From NCBI GenBank assembly GCA_050053595.1, contig JASFTK010000088.1, positions 1-6,227 on the forward strand: a DNA stretch of 6,227 bases. Direction: 5' to 3'. Position numbers and translations under genes: made by a program. The notes under the pieces were generated by a model. The model was given only the letters and a program-made list of their open reading frames with translations, was not told where the DNA came from and searched no databases. Origin of the DNA: GCA-2726865 sp050053595. GTDB lineage: Archaea > Thermoproteota > Bathyarchaeia > TCS64. The first letter of the stretch is position 1, and every line of letters starts with the position of its first letter. Below, piece after piece: positions 1 to 4,910 of this stretch.

Positions 1-71
1 GGGTCCACGGTGATGATCTTCCCATTGAGGAGAAGTAGATCGGCCTCTATGGCTCTTTCAGGTCCAACCAT
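1..71 (-). CDS. Amidohydrolase-like protein, N-terminal fragment cut by the left edge
   Basis: Only 23 complete codons are visible, beginning MVGPERAIEADLLLLNGK and continuing IITVD, with a partial codon (CC, so Pro) at the edge. The pattern 'ADLLLLNGKIITVDP' is the opening beta-strand signature of metal-dependent amidohydrolases, particularly the YtcJ-like group, in which a small beta-sandwich precedes the TIM-barrel. The metal-binding HxH that would confirm it lies outside the window. The ATG is chosen because two in-frame TGA codons lie a short way upstream, no ATG, GTG or TTG codon lies between them and this ATG, and a GAGGT-like ribosome site sits about 10 nt before it. The gene is 56 bp downstream of the winged-helix regulator on the same strand, so the two could be cotranscribed. 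Substrate cannot be inferred. The family call rests on one short motif. Confidence 0.5.
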   Translation of the reverse strand, partial: MVGPERAIEADLLLLNGKIITVD

Positions 72-127
72 CTCAAATACAACCTCATTTAGAATAGATT
101 GTCATCATTTAATCTTTGCACCCCAGA

Positions 128-595
128 TCACCAAGTTAGGAATGTGATCTCCTTGACCAGTAGATCGGGTACCAATCTCCGCCCCTCACTAACCAAACCC
201 ACAAACCCCAAAGCTTCGAGGATCCTCAGGTCGTTATACACATTCTTAACATCCCTACTGATAGCTGAAGCCAACCCGTTGATAGACCGAGCTCTATGCC
301 TGGACATATGATCCAAGAGCTCCAAGCGTCGGGGGGTAAGCTTCGATATCACCTCTTCTCCCTGCTCTTGGAGCTCCTCTGTGAAGTAGTCAAACTCCTC
401 CCCTTCCCTGTAGGCCCCTAGAGCTTGTTCCATCCCCATCCATTCGAAATACTCCTCGAAAGCCTCTCGTTCCAAGCTCCTGTCAGAGAAGCGGTCTGAT
501 ATGTCATCGAGCTTCCCGCCGTATTTTCTCTCGAGTTCATTGACCTTTCTTATTACTTCAGCCAAAGGGATTCTCTTGATTATCCTGAGCTGCAT
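128..595 (-). CDS. Winged-helix DNA-binding regulator (HVO_A0114 / COG4190-like)
   Basis: A 155-residue protein with a clear C-terminal winged helix-turn-helix. After 'LTPRRLELLDHM' (86-97, helix 1), helix 2 spans about 104-112. The probable recognition helix is 'SRDVKNVYNDLRILEALG' (113-130), and a basic wing 'EGRRLVP' (137-143) follows. The phrase 'RDVKNVYNDL' is typical of the archaeal/bacterial HVO_A0114 family of predicted transcription regulators. The acidic N-terminal half, with 'EEYFEWMGMEQALGAYREGEEFDYF' around 47-71 (read as two pieces, EEYFEWMGMEQ then ALGAYREGEEFDYF), is probably a helical dimerisation or partner-binding region; its function is unknown to me. Some relatives sit beside toxin-like genes, but no partner toxin is visible. 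It is divergent from rtcB across a short gap, so it may regulate itself and rtcB. That is inference, and no operator was identified. Confidence 0.75.
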   Translation of the reverse strand: MQLRIIKRIPLAEVIRKVNELERKYGGKLDDISDRFSDRSLEREAFEEYFEWMGMEQALGAYREGEEFDYFTEELQEQGEEVISKLTPRRLELLDHMSRHRARSINGLASAISRDVKNVYNDLRILEALGFVGLVSEGRRLVPDLLVKEITFLTW

Positions 596-625
596 TACAT
601 TATTTATTGGTGTCTATACCAAAAA

Positions 626-640
626 AGATTTATTATCTTT
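626..640. promoter_or_regulatory. Shared TATA-like element between the regulator gene and rtcB
   Basis: The AT-rich core AGATTTATTATCTTT lies in the 71-bp divergent gap. Read on plus it gives TTTATTAT, about 34 nt before the rtcB ATG. Read on minus it gives ATAATAAA, about 38 nt before the regulator ATG. Archaeal TATA boxes sit about 25-27 nt upstream of the start site, so both transcripts would have very short leaders. No strong Shine-Dalgarno site is seen before either gene. A second minus-strand candidate, GGTATAG near 613-619, sits closer to the regulator start and could be used instead. No mapped transcription start supports either choice. Confidence 0.45.
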
Positions 641-666
641 CCTCGGGATAACGGGTCTGAAAGATC

Positions 667-2115
667 ATGGATGTGCCTTTGAGGAAGTTGGATAAATTCA
701 CCTATGAAATTCCTATCGAGTATAATCGACACATGAAGGTCCCTGCCAGGATCTACGCCGACGATGCACTCCTGAAGGGGATGAAGGGAGACCAGACTCT
801 ATACCAGAGTATTAACATTACCCAGCTACCAGGTATCAAGAAATACGGGGTGACCCTCCCAGATGGTCACCAAGGCTATGGCTTCCCCATCGGGGGTGTG
901 GCCGCCTTCGACAGGGATGAGGGTATCATAACCCCTGGTGGGGTCGGGTATGACATCAACTGTGGCGTCCGACTGATGCGGACCGATCTCACCTACGACG
1001 AGGTTAAGCCAAAAGCAGAGGAGTTGATCAACAGGATTTTCAAGCGGGTCCCCTGTGGCGTAGGGGTAGGGAGTGATCTCAGGGTTTCTAAAAACGAGCT
1101 CGACAATGCCGTTTCTGAGGGCGTTGATTGGGCCATCGGGAGGGGTTACGGCTGGGCTGGAGACTCAGAGCATATGGAGGAGGGGGGTTGTATGGAGGAG
1201 GCAAACCCCGACAAGGTCTCATCAAGGGCGAAGAGGCGGGGGTCTAGCCAGCTCGGGACCTTAGGCGCAGGGAACCACTTCCTTGAGATCGCTAGGATCA
1301 AGGAGATATTTGACAATTCAACAGCGAAGACCTTCGGCATAACCCAGCCTGACCAAGTCGTCGCTTGGATCCATACAGGCTCTCGAGGATACGGCCACCA
1401 GATTGCTACGGACTACATCAGGGTGATGGACAGAGCCGTGAGGAAGTACAATATCCGGATCCCCGCCAGGGAGTTGGGGTGTGCCCCCTTGGGTAGCCGA
1501 GAGGCGGAGGACTATTATGAGGCGATGAGCTGCGCCATCAACTGGGCTTTCCTTAACCGGCATATCATCATGCACCATATACGCCGGGCGTTCGAGGAGA
1601 CCTTCAATCGGTCAGCTGATGACATGGGGATGAACTTGGTTTACGGCATGACCCATAACACCGCGAAGAAGGAAGAGCACGATATCAACGGGAAGAAGAT
1701 GAAGGTCGTGATCCATAGGAAAGGCTCTTCAAGGGCTTTCGGCCCAGGGAGGGCGGATCTACCCAGCGACTACAAGTCAACGGGTCAACCTGTGCTACTT
1801 GTGGGGACTATGGGGACGGCGAGCTACCTACTTGTGGGGACAGATAAAGGAGAGGAGATATCCTTCGCGAGTACAGCTCACGGGGCGGGGCGTGTCATGT
1901 CCCGGACGGGGGCCCGCAGGAGGTTCAGGGCCAGAGATATTATCTCCAAGCTGAAGAGAAAGGGGATCGTGGTGAAGGCTGCGAGTGGGCGTGTGGTGGA
2001 GGAGGAGAGTCCTGACAGCTATAAGGATGTCCATCGGGTGGCTGATGTAAGCCACCGGCTGGGGATCGGGCGTAAGGTGATGCTCTCAGTCCCCATGGCT
2101 GTCGTGAAAGGCTGA
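667..2115 (+). CDS. rtcB: RtcB, tRNA-splicing RNA ligase (3'-phosphate/5'-hydroxyl ligase)
   Basis: This 482-residue protein is full length for the family. RtcB joins 2',3'-cyclic-phosphate or 3'-phosphate ends to 5'-OH ends using GTP and Mn2+. In archaea it seals tRNA exons after intron removal. The metal and guanylylation residues of the Pyrococcus enzyme are all present: D96 and C99 in 'GGVGYDINCGVR', H204 in 'LGAGNHFLE', H236 in 'WIHTGSRG', H330 in 'MTHNTAK', and the GMP-accepting H405 in 'TAHGAGRV'. The N-terminus (MDVPLRKLDKFTYEIP) starts like homologues, supporting the ATG. There is no intein; the 'INCGVR' segment, an insertion point in some archaeal RtcBs, is uninterrupted. No clear Shine-Dalgarno site precedes the gene, which fits a leaderless mRNA. 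The archease cofactor gene is not in the window. A T-run follows the stop. Confidence 0.97.
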   Translation: MDVPLRKLDKFTYEIPIEYNRHMKVPARIYADDALLKGMKGDQTLYQSINITQLPGIKKYGVTLPDGHQGYGFPIGGVAAFDRDEGIITPGGVGYDINCGVRLMRTDLTYDEVKPKAEELINRIFKRVPCGVGVGSDLRVSKNELDNAVSEGVDWAIGRGYGWAGDSEHMEEGGCMEEANPDKVSSRAKRRGSSQLGTLGAGNHFLEIARIKEIFDNSTAKTFGITQPDQVVAWIHTGSRGYGHQIATDYIRVMDRAVRKYNIRIPARELGCAPLGSREAEDYYEAMSCAINWAFLNRHIIMHHIRRAFEETFNRSADDMGMNLVYGMTHNTAKKEEHDINGKKMKVVIHRKGSSRAFGPGRADLPSDYKSTGQPVLLVGTMGTASYLLVGTDKGEEISFASTAHGAGRVMSRTGARRRFRARDIISKLKRKGIVVKAASGRVVEEESPDSYKDVHRVADVSHRLGIGRKVMLSVPMAVVKG

Positions 2116-2129
2116 GGCTCCGGACTCGG

Positions 2130-2136
2130 TTTTTTT
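2130..2136 (+). terminator. T-run terminator after rtcB
   Basis: Seven consecutive T residues begin 14 nt after the rtcB stop codon, preceded by the GC-rich stretch GGCTCCGGACTCGG. Archaeal RNA polymerase commonly stops at T-rich tracts without a strong hairpin, and only a weak CCG/CGG inverted pair is visible. The same tract may act as the ribK promoter. Confidence 0.45.
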
Positions 2137-2139
2137 AAC
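2130..2139 (+). promoter_or_regulatory. Possible TATA-like box for ribK
   Basis: TTTTTTTAAC lies about 29 nt before the ribK ATG, the distance expected for a leaderless transcript. It is a weak TATA match and overlaps the rtcB T-run, so ribK could instead be read through from rtcB. I found no convincing palindromic operator here. Confidence 0.3.
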
Positions 2140-2162
2140 TTCCTCCCTTTCTTTGTTATAAG

Positions 2163-2876
2163 ATGGCGATGGATGATAGCGGAGGGCTGAGATCTTTCCT
2201 CTGGTTTACTCTGTATGAGTTGTTGAGATTGGGTGCCGGGCAGGGGTCCGTACGTGTTTCAACGATCCACCTCGCTGAGGTTATGGGGTTCTCCCAGCAA
2301 TCCGCTTCTCGGCACCTTAGACTGCTGGAAGAGAGGGGGTTAGTATCAAGGCGGATCGAGAGCGGGGGAAGCCTGATTAGCATAACCCCTGAGGGTATGG
2401 AGAGGTTAAAAGAGGTACATCGCAGGTTGGAGGAGGCCCTTGAAGGGGGAGGTGGGGAGCTCGTCTTCGAGGGGGAGGTCTTCACGGGTCTGGTCCAGGG
2501 GGCTTACTACATCTCCCAGTCAGGTTACCGAGATCAGATCCAGGAGAAGCTGGGGTTCGACCCTTTCCCGGGGACCTTGAACCTCAGGCTCGTTGGGGAA
2601 TACCTAGAGCATAGGCGGGTGCTGGAGGGATGGCCAGCGGTGGTACTCGAGGGCTTCAGGGGGGAGGATAGGGCTTTCGGGGGCGCCCAGTGTTATCCGT
2701 TGATGGTGAACGGGGAGGTGGAGGGGGCTCTCATCGTGGCGGAGAGGTCAGGTTATGACCGAGGGGTGATGGAGGTGGTATCACCCGAAAACCTGCGTGA
2801 GAGATTTGGCCTAGAGGACGGAGATCGGGTGAAACTAGTATTCAATGGGCAACGGGTTCCCTCTGAGGAGGATTGA
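2163..2876 (+). CDS. ribK: CTP-dependent riboflavin kinase with N-terminal wHTH domain (RbkR-like)
   Basis: The 237-residue protein has two domains. Residues 10-95 are a winged helix-turn-helix ('RVSTIHLAEVMGFSQQSASR' then 'HLRLLEERGLV', wing around 62-75). Residues 98-230 are the archaeal riboflavin kinase domain (DUF120), with 'VFTGLVQGAYYIS' (106-118), the signature 'FPGTLNLRL' (135-143), 'GAQCYPL' (174-180) and 'MEVVSPENLRERFGLEDGD' (203-221). Archaeal RibK makes FMN from riboflavin using CTP rather than ATP. The wHTH-kinase fusion matches RbkR, a described archaeal protein that acts as both kinase and transcription regulator of riboflavin genes. DNA binding by this copy is inferred. An ATG six bases downstream is an alternative start; either keeps the whole wHTH. 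It converges on ribL, the next enzyme, with a 32-bp gap lacking a T-run on either strand. Confidence 0.93.
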   Translation: MAMDDSGGLRSFLWFTLYELLRLGAGQGSVRVSTIHLAEVMGFSQQSASRHLRLLEERGLVSRRIESGGSLISITPEGMERLKEVHRRLEEALEGGGGELVFEGEVFTGLVQGAYYISQSGYRDQIQEKLGFDPFPGTLNLRLVGEYLEHRRVLEGWPAVVLEGFRGEDRAFGGAQCYPLMVNGEVEGALIVAERSGYDRGVMEVVSPENLRERFGLEDGDRVKLVFNGQRVPSEED

Positions 2877-2908
2877 TCCCTGGATATCTTGTTTAGCTTT
2901 GAACGGCC

Positions 2909-3367
2909 CTAATAGGCGCCTCTGAGGTCCTCGACTATCTTCCTCTTGATCTTGGAGGTGCTGTCGAGGTCGGAACGTCCGAACCTCTCGATCCTTTTGA
3001 CCTTGATGTTGAGCCCTTGTTTCTCTGTGATCTCTCTGGCCATCCTCTCGATGCTGTCTTGGTCGTATCCCACGGCTATGATGTCGGGTTTGACCTTGTC
3101 GATAACAGCGGTCATATCGAGGTTCTCATATCCCAGTAAAGCCTCGTCCACCACCTTCATGGCTTCTACGACGGCTCTGCGTTGATCTTCAGGGATGACC
3201 GGGGGTCTCCCTTTGAGTTTCTTGACCGTTTCATCCCGGGCGACGATAACGACGAGTCTGGCGTCTGGTCCCCCGAGCTTCTTGGCTTCCTCTAGGAGGC
3301 GGATATGGCCGTAATGGAGTAGATCGAAGGCCCCTGAGGTTAAGACGGTTGTCACTTTCTTTCCCAT
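2909..3367 (-). CDS. ribL: Archaeal FAD synthase RibL (FMN adenylyltransferase)
   Basis: This 152-residue protein is the usual RibL size. It transfers AMP from ATP to FMN, giving FAD. It carries the nucleotidyltransferase fold markers: 'TSGAFDLLHYGHIRLLEEAK' (10-29) containing the HxGH motif HYGH at 18-21, 'VARDETVKKLKGRPP' (42-56), 'VGYDQD' (99-104), and 'STSKIKRKI' (136-144), equivalent to the STxxR-type ATP-binding segment. The protein has no cysteine at all; the Methanocaldococcus enzyme is reported to have functionally sensitive C-terminal cysteines, so redox control of that kind is unlikely here. It is the last gene of rnp4-dphB-ribL; its start lies 16 nt inside the end of dphB, with a GGTGA ribosome site ahead. 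Related cytidylyltransferases share the fold, but the archaeal length and ribK neighbour favour RibL. Confidence 0.9.
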   Translation of the reverse strand: MGKKVTTVLTSGAFDLLHYGHIRLLEEAKKLGGPDARLVVIVARDETVKKLKGRPPVIPEDQRRAVVEAMKVVDEALLGYENLDMTAVIDKVKPDIIAVGYDQDSIERMAREITEKQGLNIKVKRIERFGRSDLDSTSKIKRKIVEDLRGAY

Positions 3368-4398
3368 TCGAATTTCACCAGCCCTAGGAGTTTGAGGGCG
3401 TCGAGAACACCTTCAGCATAGCTCACCGAGGTGAGGGCTGTGGCTTTCCGTTCCAGGGCGTAGTATTCTGCGTCTTTCAGGTATCTCTCCGCGTGTTTGA
3501 TTAAAGCCTTTGTTTCTTCTAAGTCGATTTTCTGGGGGTGATCCTGAGTTTCGAGATCTTTGATGACTGTCTTGCAGCTTGTAGAGTATTTTTGGATGAG
3601 GGTGTCTAGTTCACCTTTGGGGCTATGGTTCTCTAAGGCTTCAGTTGGGCAGTCGGCCAAGGTTTTGAGGGCTTCGGCCTCCAGGAAGTGGAGTTCCCCT
3701 GGGATCAATAGGGTGTGGGGGGGGTCTCCGAAGTCGTGGTTGGCGAGGTTGTGGGCTGTGTCTGCTCTGATCTTCTGATCCCGCCATCCGAGGTGGGAGA
3801 TGCCGATGGTGAGGGTGTCTCTGTTGTAGGTCTGGGGTTGTCTGGATTGGATGAGGGTCTGGATGGCTTGGTTGATGGTCTGGGTCTGTTGGTGTTCTGT
3901 ATCTAGGTCGAGGAGTATGAGGGTGTGGAGGCCGTGTTCCCTGTTCTGTTTGAGGGTCTTGAGGACGGTGGTGGGCGGCGCTTTCTCAGGTAGGGGGAGG
4001 GTGACTGTGCGTCCTAGTTTGTAGGGGCTGAGGCCTGTCTCCGCGATGGCGGTGAGGATGGAGGAGCCGTGGATCACGCGGGTCTCGACGCCCTTTTTAA
4101 TGGCTTCTATCAGTAGGGCGATGTGGGTGGTGGCTGTGAGGGCGTCTCCGCCTACGAGGATGCCGATGTCCTTGGTTGCTGCTTCTTTGATGAGGGTGTC
4201 TGAGTTTTCTTCCATCTGAGGTCTGGTGAGTTCTTGGATGGGTCTTCCGATGAGGGTTGAGAGGCGTGTGGTGTCTGTGTCGAGGATTGTGGTGTATAGT
4301 TCGGCGTAGAGGGTTGTGCTGTCTCTGGCGGCTTGTAGGGCTCTTTGGCTGAGGTCTTTTTCGTCTGTGAGGCCGATGCTGATGAGGGTTAGGGTCAT
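3352..4398 (-). CDS. dphB: Diphthine synthase DphB fused to a C-terminal DUF357-like domain
   Basis: Residues 1 to about 255 of 348 are diphthine synthase, the SAM-dependent methyltransferase that multiply methylates the modified histidine of elongation factor 2 on the way to diphthamide. Visible features: 'LTLISIGLTDEKDLS' (3-17), SAM-binding 'GGDALTATTH' (83-92), 'HGSSILTAIAETGLSPYKLG' (110-129), and the C-terminal 'LLIPGELHFLEAEAL' (230-244). Archaeal DphB normally ends soon after this, near 265 aa. Here a helical tail follows, and 'HAERYLKDAEYYALERKA' (302-319) plus 'VSYAEGVLDALKLLGLV' (325-341) match the DUF357 family, an archaeal domain of unknown function. The reading frame upstream is open for 129 more codons, but these are rnp4 read out of frame. 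The ATG at 4398 is fixed by family alignment, an AAGGAG site and an ATGA overlap with the rnp4 stop. The catalytic part is Thr/Gln/His-rich with a C+A-rich coding strand. Confidence 0.9.
   Translation of the reverse strand: MTLTLISIGLTDEKDLSQRALQAARDSTTLYAELYTTILDTDTTRLSTLIGRPIQELTRPQMEENSDTLIKEAATKDIGILVGGDALTATTHIALLIEAIKKGVETRVIHGSSILTAIAETGLSPYKLGRTVTLPLPEKAPPTTVLKTLKQNREHGLHTLILLDLDTEHQQTQTINQAIQTLIQSRQPQTYNRDTLTIGISHLGWRDQKIRADTAHNLANHDFGDPPHTLLIPGELHFLEAEALKTLADCPTEALENHSPKGELDTLIQKYSTSCKTVIKDLETQDHPQKIDLEETKALIKHAERYLKDAEYYALERKATALTSVSYAEGVLDALKLLGLVKFEWERK
3375..3379 (-). promoter_or_regulatory. Shine-Dalgarno site of ribL
   Basis: GGTGA on the minus strand, 7 nt before the ribL ATG and inside the 3' end of dphB. 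It matches the archaeal anti-SD sequence and supports the ATG at 3367. It implies internal initiation on the polycistronic message. Confidence 0.7.
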
Positions 4399-4706
4399 CT
4401 GACTCTCTCCTTGAGGGGGCGTCGGTGGATGTGGCCGCATCTTAGGCAGGTAGTGGTGATGTGGGGTTCCCGGCGTTGTCGGATGCGGGTGCGGCTGGTG
4501 GTGCCTGGGATGAGGTAGGCTTTGCATCTGGTGCAGATCTTGTGTCTGTGTTCTGGGGGGAGGCGGGTACGGGTGCGCATGGCGATCTGGCGGGCGAGGT
4601 CTGTGTAGCGTTGGGCGAGTTGGGGGTTCTGGGTGTGGATTTTCTGGGCTTGCCTGAACAGGATATTGATGCGTTCTTTTGCGGTCTGGTTGGGTTTGCG
4701 GGGCAT
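4395..4706 (-). CDS. rnp4: RNase P protein component 4 (Rpp21/Rpr2 family)
   Basis: A 103-residue zinc-ribbon protein of archaeal RNase P, the ribonucleoprotein that removes tRNA 5' leaders. In the family, Rpp21 pairs with Rpp29 on the specificity side of the RNA. The four zinc ligands are visible as 'ICTRCKAYLIPG' (C58, C61) and 'TTTCLRCGHIHRRP' (C87, C90). Before them is the helical region 'ERINILFRQAQKIHTQNPQL' (11-30), and between them the family-typical 'LIPGTTSRTRIRQRRE' (65-80). About 20 of 103 residues are Arg, fitting RNA binding. The frame stays open to an ATG at 4802, but a TATA box at 4734-4743 lies inside that extension, so the start is ATG 4706, where homologues begin. No Shine-Dalgarno is present (near-leaderless). 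It is the first gene of the operon and overlaps dphB by 4 nt (ATGA). Confidence 0.9.
   Translation of the reverse strand: MPRKPNQTAKERINILFRQAQKIHTQNPQLAQRYTDLARQIAMRTRTRLPPEHRHKICTRCKAYLIPGTTSRTRIRQRREPHITTTCLRCGHIHRRPLKERVR
4407..4412 (-). promoter_or_regulatory. Shine-Dalgarno site of dphB
   Basis: AAGGAG on the minus strand, 8 nt before the dphB ATG and within the rnp4 coding end. It decides the dphB start against the long upstream open frame. Confidence 0.75.
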
Positions 4707-4733
4707 TTTCCGAGTTCTGGGTGGTGGGGTGAA

Positions 4734-4743
4734 GTTTATAAGA
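4734..4743 (-). promoter_or_regulatory. TATA box of the rnp4-dphB-ribL operon
   Basis: On the minus strand CTCTTATAAAC is a strong archaeal box A, centred about 32 nt before the rnp4 ATG. The expected start site, near 4712, leaves a leader of only a few nucleotides. It excludes the longer reading of rnp4. Confidence 0.7.
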
Positions 4744-4751
4744 GTAATGAC

Positions 4752-4761
4752 CTCGTGCGAG
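4752..4761. repeat. Small palindrome next to the operon promoter
   Basis: CTCG-TG-CGAG is a perfect 4-bp inverted repeat with a 2-nt centre, about 9 bp upstream (minus sense) of the rnp4 TATA box, abutting the expected BRE position. It could be an operator; it is short enough to be chance. Confidence 0.35.
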
Positions 4762-4784
4762 CGAGTCAGGTTGTAACGAGTACA

Positions 4785-4813
4785 CCGAGATCTATGAGAC
4801 ATGAATGTCTCGG
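4785..4813. repeat. Nested inverted repeats built on GAGAC/GTCTC
   Basis: GAGACAT (4796-4802), a 2-nt centre GA, and ATGTCTC (4805-4811) form a perfect 7-bp inverted repeat. An outer pair CCGAGA (4785-4790) and TCTCGG (4808-4813) overlaps its right arm, so the two pairings are mutually exclusive. This resembles either a protein-binding palindrome or two alternative hairpins. It lies in the spacer upstream of rnp4 and downstream of argF. Confidence 0.6.
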
Positions 4814-4833
4814 CTGTTCTCTTTGTAACAACT

Positions 4834-4867
4834 GGGTCTCGACTACCCCCAACAGTGTGTGAGACCC
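4834..4867. repeat. Inverted repeat GGGTCTC / GAGACCC
   Basis: A perfect 7-bp pair (4834-4840 and 4861-4867) encloses 20 nt. It repeats the GAGAC core of the neighbouring palindrome, giving four GAGAC/GTCTC units within 70 bp. A direct repeat TTGTAAC also occurs at 4771-4777 and 4823-4829. Possible hairpin in the argF 3' region or binding site; function unknown. Confidence 0.55.
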
Positions 4868-4882
4868 TACAGGAATGGGCAG

Positions 4883-4899
4883 AAACTAAAATAAAAAAA
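4883..4899 (-). terminator. T-rich terminator after argF
   Basis: On the minus strand, 11 nt after the argF stop, runs of seven T, then four T, then three T occur close together. T-rich tracts of this kind end archaeal transcripts. The GGGTCTC/GAGACCC repeat lies just beyond it. Confidence 0.6.
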
Positions 4900-4910
4900 G
4901 GTGTATGCGA

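Noticed and set aside
501..695. Plus-strand open frame across the divergent promoter
   Set aside because: It overlaps the regulator antisense and the start of rtcB in another frame, with no coding signature beyond a hydrophobic stretch.
955..980. Possible intein in rtcB at the metal-site Cys
   Set aside because: The 'YDINCGVR' motif is contiguous and the protein has normal length.
2156..2161. TTATAA directly before the ribK ATG as its TATA box
   Set aside because: A start site 25 nt downstream would fall inside the gene; the next in-frame ATG codons beyond it would cut off the winged helix.
3560..3906. Plus-strand open frames opposite dphB
   Set aside because: Low-complexity Gly/Val/Leu-rich shadows of a well-supported minus-strand gene.
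4399..4785. Open frame extending dphB upstream by 129 codons to an ATG at 4785
   Set aside because: It overlaps rnp4 in another frame, gives Pro/His/Arg-rich low-complexity protein, and the ATG at 4398 has an SD site and matches the family N-terminus.
4707..4802. Longer rnp4 starting at ATG 4802
   Set aside because: The strong TATA box at 4734-4743 lies inside this extension, and homologues start near MPRKP at 4706.
4831..4850. T-arm-like sequence (GGGT-CTCGACT-ACCC) hinting at a tRNA
   Set aside because: No matching acceptor, D or anticodon stems within about 75 nt on either strand; the loop does not follow the TTCRANN pattern.
4461..4862. Plus-strand open frame of 133 codons opposite rnp4
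   Set aside because: It is a by-product of the G+T-rich plus strand opposite a real zinc-ribbon gene; no recognisable domain.
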